Shown here piece by piece: positions 24,333-32,194 of a stretch of DNA of 33,006 nt (positions within the stretch are counted from its first letter, which is position 1; every line of letters starts with the position of its first letter). Source of the DNA: Candidatus Zixiibacteriota bacterium (lineage in GTDB: Bacteria > Zixibacteria > MSB-5A5 > GN15 > FEB-12); NCBI GenBank assembly GCA_024276275.1, contig JAJRXM010000045.1:1-33006 (forward strand), written 5' to 3'. The translations under genes were made by a program, and so were the position numbers. The notes under the pieces were generated by a model. The model was not told the origin of the DNA, made no database searches, and saw only the letters and a program-made list of their open reading frames with translations.

Positions 24333-24800
24333 ATGGAGAACTTGTCATACAGCTATCAATCAAAGCTCAATCAGGGTGGTTTCACTCTCATTGAGCTTGT
24401 GATTGTTATAATAACTCTTGGAATACTTGCTGCTGTTGCTATTCCAAAGTTTGCCGACATGACGGAAACATCAAAAAAGACAGCAACAAAAAAAGAAATG
24501 CTCGCATTAAAAAGAGCGATAACCGGTAACGCGGAAGCTATAGCAGGAGGTAGATATATCGACCGAGGATTTGAAGGTGATGTCGGCTTCGTTCCTTCAC
24601 AACTGCTAGACTTGACTGCAAAACCGGGAACTGTATCTGTTTATAACAAGCTCACTTCTTTAGGGTGGAACGGTCCTTATATAGATAACACCGAGAACTC
24701 ATACCTTACTGATTCATGGGGTAATTCTTACATCTACGATACAGGTAATAGGCGACTTATTTCTATAAATGGATTGGACAGCATAATCGTTAATTTTTAA
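24333..24800 (+). CDS. Second type IV prepilin / GspG-like pseudopilin
   Basis: 155 residues. The leader is longer (16 residues, ending NQGG) before FTLIELVIVIITLGILAAVA; Glu5 is present. The C-terminal part has NSYLTDSWGNSYIYDTGNRR, which recalls the calcium-site loop of GspG major pseudopilins (DPWGNPY in relatives). That makes it look more like a type II secretion subunit than its neighbour. Starts 15 bp after the first prepilin; no clear Shine-Dalgarno sequence, so lower expression is likely. Confidence 0.9.
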   Translation: MENLSYSYQSKLNQGGFTLIELVIVIITLGILAAVAIPKFADMTETSKKTATKKEMLALKRAITGNAEAIAGGRYIDRGFEGDVGFVPSQLLDLTAKPGTVSVYNKLTSLGWNGPYIDNTENSYLTDSWGNSYIYDTGNRRLISINGLDSIIVNF

Positions 24801-24814
24801 CACATGATGCTACT

Positions 24815-26422
24815 ATGATAAACAAAATTAAAAAATTGATTACTTATCGAATAGAGAAATCATCAGAAGAGAAAAACCCCGAGAGCGATTTCTTAATTTC
24901 AAGAGTTGACCCTCGTAAAACTTTCCTGTTTGGGAAAGTTCTTTCTTTCTCGTTTGATGATCATTCTTTTCAGATGGCAGCATCATTTCATTATGGTCGT
25001 TCATTTAGAATTATAGATGTCCACAAAGAATACTTTGTGCAAAATGCTGAAGAAACCCTCAATATAGAAGATTTCTATTCTCAATGTTTAGATGAGTTTA
25101 TAACCCAGCATTATAGTCGATTTACAAAGATATTTCTGACTTTAACCGGAGAATCAACTTTATACCGAACTTTCCTACTACCGGAATTAAGTAACAAGGA
25201 ATTATCTTCGGCAGTTCAATTTAAAGTTAAAAAGATAATCCCGTTTCCTATTGAAGAATCGATTTATGATTATCGGGTAATACAAAAGTTTGAAGATATC
25301 GAAAGTCATCGGGTAAAAGTTTCTCTTCATGCTACAACAAAAGAGAACATTTACAAACAATTAGCTCCATTTCAAAATAGCAAAATCACGATTGACAAAA
25401 TATTTCATTCTCAGGACACAATAGGACAGCTTTTAGGTCTGTTTAAAGATTTCGACGAAAACAATAATTATATTTTAATTAATATCGGTAGAAAAGTGAC
25501 CGAGATATCATTCTATCGCGGTAGAACTTTGGAATTTTCCCGTTCCAATGTGCTAAGTACCGATATGCTTGGAAACACCCACGACACTATTAAACTTGAG
25601 TATTTTGCGGAATCAATCGCAAACGAGATTCAGAATTCTCTGGACTTTTATTCGGGTCAATTAAATTCTAGTGCTAATAATAATATCATGCTATACGGTG
25701 ATTTTGCCTATAGTGATGAATTTATAAATATATTAAATGAAAAGCTTGATATAAGCCTGGAAAGATTTCCGATTAATCAATTAAAAATTAAGTTTGGTAA
25801 AGATCATGCTATCGAGTCATTCCCTGTATGTCTTCCGGTGTTGGCTACATCGGTAAACTACTCCCACCTTCCCGATCTTCTTCCTATCCCGCTTAAACTC
25901 AAACGAAAAGCTCGTAAAATTAATAACTATTTACAAATAGCGGCAGCAATAATTGTAACTACATTGATGACATCATGGGCATTTACAAATTCAACAATCA
26001 ATACACTAGCACAAAATAAAAATACTTTAGACAATCAAGTAGGCATTTTTGAAAGATCGGATGCGTTTCATACTTATAAAATGATAAAACAAGAAATTGC
26101 ATATAACAGAATATATATAAACCTTGCTGAAGAAGAACCAAGCTATATGCATTTGAACTTAAAAGAGCTATCCCGAATCACTCCTAAAAATATTAAGTTA
26201 TTTCATCTGGACTACAACCCGAGGATTGAAGATAATAATTATTTCATTCAGGGAATAGTCCTTTCAGATGATATCCCCCCTGAGATTTCTCTAGCGGAAT
26301 TTGTAGAAAATTTATCTTCATCCAAGTTTTATGAAGATGTGCAAATTATCCGACATGTGAAAAAGAAAAACAAATCTCTTTTTGAAATTGAATTCTTAAT
26401 AAAAATGAGAGGAATAGTTTAA
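24815..26422 (+). CDS. pilM: PilM-PilN fusion-like protein (GspL-type)
   Basis: 535 residues, clearly longer than PilM alone (~350). Residues ~30-360 form the actin-like PilM fold (FLLPELSNKELSSAVQFKVK, PFPIEESIYDYRV, YILINIGRKVTEISFYRGR). Residues ~368-390 are a membrane helix (NNYLQIAAAIIVTTLMTSWA), followed by a coiled region and a C-terminal PilN-like periplasmic domain. This gives a cytoplasmic-to-periplasmic layout as in GspL, which equals PilM plus PilN. No separate pilN gene exists in the cluster, supporting a natural fusion. The stop overlaps the start of the next gene by one base. Confidence 0.88.
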   Translation: MINKIKKLITYRIEKSSEEKNPESDFLISRVDPRKTFLFGKVLSFSFDDHSFQMAASFHYGRSFRIIDVHKEYFVQNAEETLNIEDFYSQCLDEFITQHYSRFTKIFLTLTGESTLYRTFLLPELSNKELSSAVQFKVKKIIPFPIEESIYDYRVIQKFEDIESHRVKVSLHATTKENIYKQLAPFQNSKITIDKIFHSQDTIGQLLGLFKDFDENNNYILINIGRKVTEISFYRGRTLEFSRSNVLSTDMLGNTHDTIKLEYFAESIANEIQNSLDFYSGQLNSSANNNIMLYGDFAYSDEFINILNEKLDISLERFPINQLKIKFGKDHAIESFPVCLPVLATSVNYSHLPDLLPIPLKLKRKARKINNYLQIAAAIIVTTLMTSWAFTNSTINTLAQNKNTLDNQVGIFERSDAFHTYKMIKQEIAYNRIYINLAEEEPSYMHLNLKELSRITPKNIKLFHLDYNPRIEDNNYFIQGIVLSDDIPPEISLAEFVENLSSSKFYEDVQIIRHVKKKNKSLFEIEFLIKMRGIV

Positions 26423-26985
26423 TGAATAAACAAAGTTATATTTACCTCTCATCTATTATTCTAGTTCTAAGCTTATGGTTTTTTCTTGTCTATACACCTT
26501 ATGTTCAGGAAAAAGCTGTCTTAAAGAATAAGATCACAGAAAATCTTACTCAACTGCAGGATTTTGAACAAACAATTAGCTTACTTCCTAAATTCATCGC
26601 TGAAAAAGAAGCGTTAAAAAAGAGAAAAGATTATCTGAATTCAAAGTTATATACAAAAGAAGAAGTTATAAATCTTTTTAGCCGCCTTAAGAAAGAAGCA
26701 GCAACGCAACTTCTCGTTGTAACAGAAATTACTCCGCCTATTGAAGAATTGCTAAGTCTGAATAGTATTATACCTGACTCCACGAAACCGCAATTTCTTA
26801 ATATAGGTGTTAAAGTTTCCGGTTCTTATATAGAATTTGCTAAATTTATTAAAAAGATCGAAAGTGAACCGTATTTTCGAGGTATAAACGGATGTAGAAT
26901 TTCCGGAAGTAGAGATTATAATAAAAAACTTGATTTATATTTAGGTTTCAAAGCTCTCTTAGGTCGTATCGGGAATAAATCATGA
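26422..26985 (+). CDS. pilO: PilO-like inner-membrane alignment protein (GspM-type)
   Basis: 187 residues. One N-terminal membrane helix (YIYLSSIILVLSLWFFLVY, ~5-24), then a coiled coil (~28-72, ending AEKEALKKRKDYL), then a ferredoxin-like domain with VGVKVSGSYIEFAKFIKKI-type PilO motifs (GVKVSGSYIEFAKFIKKIES). PilO pairs with PilN in the periplasm and links to PilP. Start overlaps the upstream stop (taATG); the next gene overlaps it by four bases, so translation is coupled. Confidence 0.9.
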   Translation: MNKQSYIYLSSIILVLSLWFFLVYTPYVQEKAVLKNKITENLTQLQDFEQTISLLPKFIAEKEALKKRKDYLNSKLYTKEEVINLFSRLKKEAATQLLVVTEITPPIEELLSLNSIIPDSTKPQFLNIGVKVSGSYIEFAKFIKKIESEPYFRGINGCRISGSRDYNKKLDLYLGFKALLGRIGNKS

Positions 26986-27437
26986 GTGAAAAAACACGCA
27001 CAAAACTGATAGCAGTTTTTCTGGTCGGAGCTATAATATGGGCAGGCTTGAATTACAAATCTAATGAGACTACCCTTACCGAAGCACCTGCTCTCACCGT
27101 ACAACCTATCGACCAGGGATTATACGTTAGAAAACAAAGTACAAACTTGATTGACGTAAAAGCCTTTGACACTCTCTCATGGGGACGTTCTCCATTTTAT
27201 CTAAAGAGATTTACATCGATTAAAAAAGCAAAAATAGAAAAACTAGACAACAGTAAGCTATCATGGATTTTATCAGGAATTATATTCAACAACAGTTCCC
27301 CTACAGCGATTATAAATAAGAGACCGGTTAAAATTGGAGATAAGATAGATAAAGCTATCGTGACTCAAATTGATAAAAATAAAGTTATTATAAAATATAA
27401 ACAAAAAAACATTACGTTAAAAGTTTCAAAAGGATAA
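26982..27437 (+). CDS. pilP: PilP/GspC-like periplasmic linker
   Basis: 151 residues. A single N-terminal membrane anchor (~8-24) is followed by a disordered region with FDTLSWGRSPFYL. The C-terminal beta domain (SWILSGIIFNNSSPTAIINK, VKIGDKIDKAIVTQIDKN) matches the homology region shared by PilP and GspC, which contacts the secretin. GspC-like rather than classical PilP lipoprotein: no lipobox Cys. Coupled to pilO by a 4-base overlap and ending one base before the secretin gene. Confidence 0.82.
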   Translation: MSEKTRTKLIAVFLVGAIIWAGLNYKSNETTLTEAPALTVQPIDQGLYVRKQSTNLIDVKAFDTLSWGRSPFYLKRFTSIKKAKIEKLDNSKLSWILSGIIFNNSSPTAIINKRPVKIGDKIDKAIVTQIDKNKVIIKYKQKNITLKVSKG

Positions 27438-27438
27438 T

Positions 27439-28761
27439 ATGATGAAATTTAAAATAGTATTAATTGGATTATGTCTTCTCTTAAGCAGCTCTCTTGTACA
27501 AGCAAAAGATTCTGTTTTAAAAAATGGCGACAAAATTTCAATGGAACTTGAAGATGTATCACTTCCTATGGTTTTAAATATGATTGCCAGAGAATATAAA
27601 CTGAATATTGTGCTTGCTGATAATATTAAAGGGGAAATATCACTTCGCCTAGACCAAGTTGACCTGCAGACAGCACTAGAGGCAATACTTTATCCAAATG
27701 ATTTTAATTATTATATTAAGAACGATGTTATCATTGTAAAAACTAACGAAGTAAACGCACTCGGAGAACTAGGTTCTGCTGTTATTACTCTTAACTATAT
27801 AGATCCGATTACTGTTAAAGGTGCTTTGGGAATAATGAAATCTGAAAAAGGTAATGTAATCATATTAGACAAACTGGGTACCGGTGACGAGCAGGTATCA
27901 ACAGATGACGGAATCTTTTCACCTAACAAATTATTTATAACAGACTACCCTATTGTTCTCAATAATATGAAAGCAGCAATAGCTGAAATGGATGTTGAAG
28001 AACGAATGGTTTCAATTGCGGTTAAAATAATTTAAACTAAGATAGACCAAACTTTGAAGGTCGGACTAAATTGGCCGACTCAGTTAAATATTTCTGCTGC
28101 AAATGCTCGGATATTTAATGCAACAAACACTTCATCCAATACAAACACTACTACTAATACCAATACGAGTAAAAGCGGAGCAATAACAAAAGATTTAAAC
28201 CAGGGTGGTTGGGTATGGGGAACTCTTACTGTTTCAGAACTAAGCACTATTCTCAACTTGCTTGAACAAAACGGCAACAGTAAACTTATTTCTGATCCAC
28301 ATGTAACAACACTTGAAAACCATGAAGCAGAAATTAAAATTACAACTGTTATTCCTATACCTACGATTAGTCGTTTCACCGAATCAGCCGCAACCCAGGA
28401 TATCGTAACATTCTACGATGAAGAAGTCGGGATAACTCTCAGGGTAACACCTCGCATAAATGAAAACGGGAATATTACATTAACCGTTGAGTCTAAGATT
28501 GAAGATATAATCGGTTATACCGGACCTACAGATTCACAGAAACCGATAACTATTTTACGTTCTGTAGATTCAAAAATAACAGTTGAAAACGGCGAAACCG
28601 CAGCACTTGGCGGCTTACTAAAAGAAGATTAAATAGAACGAATTCAAAAAGTCCCGCTTTTGGGGTCTATTCCTCTTCTAGGTAAGCTATTTCAATCTAA
28701 GCATAATGAGAAAAAAACTACGGACTTAATTATTCTTATCACACCGACAATTCTTAAATAG
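27439..28761 (+). pseudogene. pilQ: Outer-membrane secretin (PilQ/GspD family), one frame interrupted by two TAA codons
   Basis: A 441-codon frame, including its TAG stop, encodes a whole short secretin: signal peptide (~1-22), STN domain (~30-85, MELEDVSLPMVLNMIAREYK), an N1-like domain, and the secretin pore with SKLISDPHVTTLENHEAEIK, VGITLRVTPRINENGNITL, LGGLLKED and VPLLGSIPLLGKLFQS. TAA interrupts it at 28033-28035 (codon 199, after VSIAVKII) and at 28630-28632 (codon 398, after LLKED). The frame is kept throughout and each TAA stands where relatives often carry Glu, one base from GAA. Read literally, only the N-terminal 198 residues are made, without the pore. Possible explanations are nonsense mutation, base-call error or readthrough. 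A Thr/Asn run (~228-245) marks a loop. TAG abuts the stop of the opposite gene. Confidence 0.88.
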
Positions 28762-29205
28762 TTATTTGTCCAACATACATTTCTTTGATTTACTGAAATA
28801 GAGTTGCAAAGTCATAATGAGTAGACCGACATCTCTAATCAGAGCTTCCATTGCTGAGCTTTCGGTAGCTTTAGCTGCTTTAAAACATCCACAGTCAATA
28901 GAAATACCTCTATACACAGCGGAAGATAAAGCAATCATGAACATAATCATCATAAGATTGATAAGAATCACCGAACCTCGATATTGATAGCCGGCTATAA
29001 GAAAAACCCCACAAACAAGTTCAACCCAAGGCAAGTACAGTGCCAACATATTTATTAAATTACCCGGTACCATATGATAAAACCATATTCCTTTAGCAAA
29101 GGCAGCCGGTTCAAAAATCTTCGAATACGCAGCATAAATAAATACAACCCCGACAATAATCCTAAAGAGAAAAGTCAGATAATCGTTGTCAATTATTCTT
29201 CGCAT
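28762..29205 (-). CDS. MauE/DoxX-family membrane protein
   Basis: 147 residues with four membrane helices. The opening FRIIVGVVFIYAAYSKIFEP is typical of DoxX/MauE, which are linked to thiol-redox chemistry or disulfide handling in the inner membrane. The CGCF motif (Cys105, Cys107) in the third loop is conserved in the MauE branch. Its start overlaps the end of the rhodanese gene by 13 bases, so the two are translationally coupled and probably share a sulfur or thiol task. It ends directly against the secretin stop on the other strand with no spacer. Confidence 0.85.
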   Translation of the reverse strand: MRRIIDNDYLTFLFRIIVGVVFIYAAYSKIFEPAAFAKGIWFYHMVPGNLINMLALYLPWVELVCGVFLIAGYQYRGSVILINLMMIMFMIALSSAVYRGISIDCGCFKAAKATESSAMEALIRDVGLLIMTLQLYFSKSKKCMLDK

Positions 29206-29711
29206 CCTTCTCCCCTTTCCAATTCTAATTCAAAGTTTACCCATTCTCTGGCACCACCAAATAAAATAGATAGATTGGTGTACCCAAAATCTTGTAAATT
29301 TCGAGCCATATGTAAGGATAAATCACACTCTTCACCGGAACAAAAAACAATAATATGAGCATCTTTAGATATAGATTGTAACATCGAATCTACATATTGC
29401 TGGGTATTCTCTTCCGGAAGATAGTCAAACGGGATATTTATTGATCCCGGAATTGTACCACAGATAAATTCTTCACTGTCTCGGGCATCAATAAAAACTG
29501 CACTTTTTAATGAAAATTCCATCTCGGCTACATCAATAGCTATAAAAGGAGGGTCACCCTCTGAGGCTGTCGGAGGTACAATCGGACCGTCACCGCTTGA
29601 TAATTCTCGATATTGTCCTATAAACGGGATACTATTAGGAGAAAGCAAGTTAGTTGCTGTTCCTAATACAAAGGATAATAAAAGTATTACTAAAACCTGT
29701 TTTCCTACCAT
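29193..29711 (-). CDS. Membrane-anchored or exported rhodanese-domain protein
   Basis: 172 residues. An N-terminal hydrophobic helix (VLVILLLSFVLGTATNLL, ~6-23) acts as anchor or signal, so the domain acts in the periplasm. The rhodanese fold spans ~60-165: VFIDARDSEEF (CH2A region, D75), GTIPGSINIP, and the active loop HIIVFCSGEECDLS with catalytic Cys124. The loop CSGEEC has a second Cys, which could form a disulfide. It ends LERGEGCEE. Ribosome site AAAGGTG is good. It pairs with the downstream MauE-type gene by overlap. Confidence 0.9.
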   Translation of the reverse strand: MVGKQVLVILLLSFVLGTATNLLSPNSIPFIGQYRELSSGDGPIVPPTASEGDPPFIAIDVAEMEFSLKSAVFIDARDSEEFICGTIPGSINIPFDYLPEENTQQYVDSMLQSISKDAHIIVFCSGEECDLSLHMARNLQDFGYTNLSILFGGAREWVNFELELERGEGCEE

Positions 29712-29788
29712 ACATACACCTTTATATCTTGTAAAAGTTCTTTCGAATAATTGTTATACTCGTTAACATGATTTTCGTTTGAAATATT

Positions 29789-30511
29789 TTAATGTCCATG
29801 CTTAATAACACTCATAATTAAGATACCAAAAAACAATAGCAATAACTTAGCCCATTTATGAGATTTTGTATGAAAAACTTCAGGTAATAATTCACCGACA
29901 GATACATAGAGAAAAGTGCCGGTCGTGAGTCCTAAAAAAGGTGATAGAGAATCATGGTCTATCGAAGTAAAAAGATTTGAAAATATTATAGCACTTAACG
30001 GTGTCATAATAGAAAATAGAACAATTAACAATAACCTTTTCTTTAGTTTCATTTTTGCTAATAAAAAGAGCGAAGCAAGTGAAAATGCCGCTGTTGATTT
30101 ATGAGCAATAATTGAGAAAAATATGAGTGAGCCGATATCTTCGTATTCAGACCCCACAGCCAAACCTAACCCCTCTATAAGAGAATGTACCGAAAGCCCA
30201 ACCATCGCAGCGATAGAAATAACCAGATGAGAATGGTCATACCCCCCGTCACCTCGAATAATCAGAAATCTTTCTATGAAAAATATTAGCATAAACCCGA
30301 TTAAAATAAAAATAGCTGAGATATTATGGTTATTATGAGAAAGAGCTTCGGGAAGTAAATGCAAAAAGACAGTTCCGATAAAAATACCTGCTCCAAACGA
30401 AATAAAGAGATGCAAGAGTTCATCAGACCATTTTCGGATAAACGGCAGTATGCCGCCAAATAAGCCGGCGGCTAAAATCAATACACAATATAGTAGAAAA
30501 TTATCTTTCAT
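29789..30511 (-). CDS. ZIP-family divalent metal transporter
   Basis: 240 residues and about eight membrane helices, matching the usual ZIP layout. ZIP proteins take up Zn2+, Fe2+ or Mn2+ into the cytoplasm. The metal path motifs are in place: SVHSLIEGLGLA in helix 4 (H109, E113) and SIIAHKSTAAFSLA in helix 5 (H137). The loop after helix 3 has His residues (GDGGYDHSH). The usual HxxxE of helix 5 is changed to HKSTA, as in one ZIP sub-branch. It is divergent from the aminotransferase and sits 77 bp upstream of the rhodanese on the same strand. A perfect dyad (30523-30539) lies just upstream of its ATG. Confidence 0.9.
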   Translation of the reverse strand: MKDNFLLYCVLILAAGLFGGILPFIRKWSDELLHLFISFGAGIFIGTVFLHLLPEALSHNNHNISAIFILIGFMLIFFIERFLIIRGDGGYDHSHLVISIAAMVGLSVHSLIEGLGLAVGSEYEDIGSLIFFSIIAHKSTAAFSLASLFLLAKMKLKKRLLLIVLFSIMTPLSAIIFSNLFTSIDHDSLSPFLGLTTGTFLYVSVGELLPEVFHTKSHKWAKLLLLFFGILIMSVIKHGH

Positions 30512-30522
30512 GTCGAATGAAT

Positions 30523-30539
30523 GAAGAAATTATTTCTTC
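30523..30539. promoter_or_regulatory. Dyad in front of the ZIP transporter gene, candidate metal-regulator operator
   Basis: GAAGAAAT-T-ATTTCTTC is a perfect 17-bp palindrome. On the minus strand a TTGACA (30548-30543) lies next to it, so the dyad would sit in the promoter spacer; the matching -10 (TTCATT) is poor. Its shape and place fit a Fur/Zur-type site, but its sequence is not a textbook box. Confidence 0.45.
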
Positions 30540-30606
30540 TACTGTCAAGGCTTTAAACTTTAATATATTTAATTGACTTTGTTATATTGCCGATATTAAT
30601 ACTAAT

Positions 30607-31800
30607 ATGAAATTTTCTGAACACTTACAAAATATAGAGCAGTCTGAGACATTTAAGTTTTTTGCTCTGATTAAAGAAAAGATAGCTACAGGTGCCGATG
30701 TAACCCCGCTTGTTGCCGGTGAACTTGATGAGCCGACACCCGCACATATCGCAGAGGCAGGAATTCAGGCTATAAAATCAGGGAAAACTAAATATACTCT
30801 CAACAATGGAATTTTGGAATTACGACAAGCTATATGTGAGAAATTCAAAACAGATAATAATCTGACATATTCTCCTAACCAAATACTGGTTTCAAATGGA
30901 GGAAAGCATGCTTTGTTTAACTGCCTCTACTCTTTATTGGGACATGATGATGAAGTAATTTTATTTGCCCCATATTATTCCAGCTACCCTGAAATGATTA
31001 AACTGACGGGAGCAAAACCTATAATTGTTGATACGATACAGAACGGTTCAATACCTACTTCAAAAATGATAGAGTCAGCAATCACAAAAAAGACAAAAGC
31101 AATAATAATAAACTCACCGAGTAATCCTACCGGTATAGTTTATGACCGATCAACATTGGTAGAAATAACTAAGCTTGTCAAAAAACATTCCTTATGGTTA
31201 ATCAGCGATGAGATATATGAAAAAATAATTTTTCCACCGTTCAAACATTTCTGCCCTTTATCAGTAAATTCGGATATCATTGATCAAACTATTATTCTAA
31301 ACGGTTTTTCGAAAACATACTCTATGACAGGATGGCGAATCGGGTACGCTGCCGGACCGAAGGAATTGATTGAGAAGGCTGCTCTGGTTCAATCTCAAAC
31401 AACATCAAATGCTTCTTCAATTTCACAATATGCGGCTTTGGAAGCACTTAATTCTGATGATGCTTTTATTCTTACAATCATACCAAAGTTACTGGCAAAA
31501 AGAGATAGAGCGATTGAAATACTATCAAAGCTGGAGGATATCGAAATCATTAAACCTGACGGTGCATTTTATCTCTTTGTAAAAGTATCAGCATTTTATC
31601 AAAAAGATTCAATCGATAATTCAACCAAGCTTGCCATATACCTCTTGGAAAAACATAATGTCGGGGTTGTACCAGGGGTAGCTTTTGGAGCCGATGACTA
31701 CATTCGTATCTCATTTGCCCCCTCTATGGATAAAATTGAAAACGGCGTTCAGCAAATAGTAAACGGATTGCAAACGCTCTGTTTAATTCCAAAGAACTAA
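30607..31800 (+). CDS. aspC: PLP-dependent class I aminotransferase (aspartate aminotransferase type)
   Basis: 397 residues, the family norm. It moves an amino group between aspartate (or a similar amino acid) and 2-oxoglutarate in the cytoplasm. Motifs in order: LDEPTPAHIAEAG (substrate entrance), SNGGKHALFN (PLP phosphate region), NSPSNPTGIVY with the conserved Asn, SDEIYEKI with the Asp that contacts the pyridine, NGFSKTYSMTGWRIGYAAGP with the PLP lysine at ~236, and the closing YIRISFAPSMD with the carboxylate-binding Arg. This is subgroup I-gamma (AspAT of Thermus/Bacillus type). No Shine-Dalgarno sequence. A TTGACT at 30573-30578 with an AT-rich -10 region around 30594-30601 would place the transcript start within a few bases of the ATG, so a nearly leaderless message is possible. 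Confidence 0.92.
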   Translation: MKFSEHLQNIEQSETFKFFALIKEKIATGADVTPLVAGELDEPTPAHIAEAGIQAIKSGKTKYTLNNGILELRQAICEKFKTDNNLTYSPNQILVSNGGKHALFNCLYSLLGHDDEVILFAPYYSSYPEMIKLTGAKPIIVDTIQNGSIPTSKMIESAITKKTKAIIINSPSNPTGIVYDRSTLVEITKLVKKHSLWLISDEIYEKIIFPPFKHFCPLSVNSDIIDQTIILNGFSKTYSMTGWRIGYAAGPKELIEKAALVQSQTTSNASSISQYAALEALNSDDAFILTIIPKLLAKRDRAIEILSKLEDIEIIKPDGAFYLFVKVSAFYQKDSIDNSTKLAIYLLEKHNVGVVPGVAFGADDYIRISFAPSMDKIENGVQQIVNGLQTLCLIPKN

Positions 31801-31878
31801 TTTTACCTTGAAAATTCATATTTATTACGTATTTTCTGCAAAGTAGTTTTTTATATATAAATTATTTTAGGAGATTTC

Positions 31879-32190
31879 ATGCCGACTTACGAATACAAAT
31901 GCAAAAAATGTAACCATCAGTTCGAAGAATTTCAATCTATAACATCTGAACCATTAACTGACTGTCCAAAGTGCGATGGCAGAGTTGAACGAGTTATCAG
32001 CGGTGGAGCAGGATTTGTTTTTAAAGGCTCCGGCTTTTATATCACAGAAAACAGAAGCGAAAAATATAAAGAATCAGCAAAAAAAGATACAGAAACCAAA
32101 ACAGAAAAAAAATCTGACACAAAAACTACCGCTAAGTCAACTGACAAAAAAACTGAACCGAAAAAGACGAAACCCGATTCAAAAAAATAA
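31879..32190 (+). CDS. FmdB-family zinc-ribbon protein with Lys/Thr-rich tail
   Basis: 103 residues; AGGAG precedes the ATG. The N-terminal ~50 residues are the FmdB-type ribbon: MPTYEYKCKKCNHQFEE with Cys8 and Cys11, then DCPKC with Cys29 and Cys32, then GRVERVISGGAGFVFKGSGF. FmdB was first named as a putative regulator of formamidase genes; the general function is unsettled. The last ~40 residues are a low-complexity Lys/Thr/Asp tail, common in the family and possibly nucleic-acid binding. The next gene starts four bases after its stop, so co-transcription is likely. Confidence 0.92.
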   Translation: MPTYEYKCKKCNHQFEEFQSITSEPLTDCPKCDGRVERVISGGAGFVFKGSGFYITENRSEKYKESAKKDTETKTEKKSDTKTTAKSTDKKTEPKKTKPDSKK

Positions 32191-32194
32191 CAAT

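Noticed and set aside
28138-28180. Short ACTA/AATAC-type direct repeats
   Set aside because: They are codon-level low complexity encoding a Thr/Asn loop of the secretin, not a CRISPR or regulatory array.
28080-28379. 99-residue minus-strand ORF opposite the secretin
   Set aside because: Antisense to conserved secretin pore sequence; hydrophobic pattern arises from the Thr/Asn-rich loop read backwards.
28033-28632. Genetic-code change making TAA a sense codon
   Set aside because: Most genes in the window end in TAA exactly where their families end (BMC-H, aldehyde dehydrogenase, Fpr, M6 protease and others), so TAA is a real stop here.
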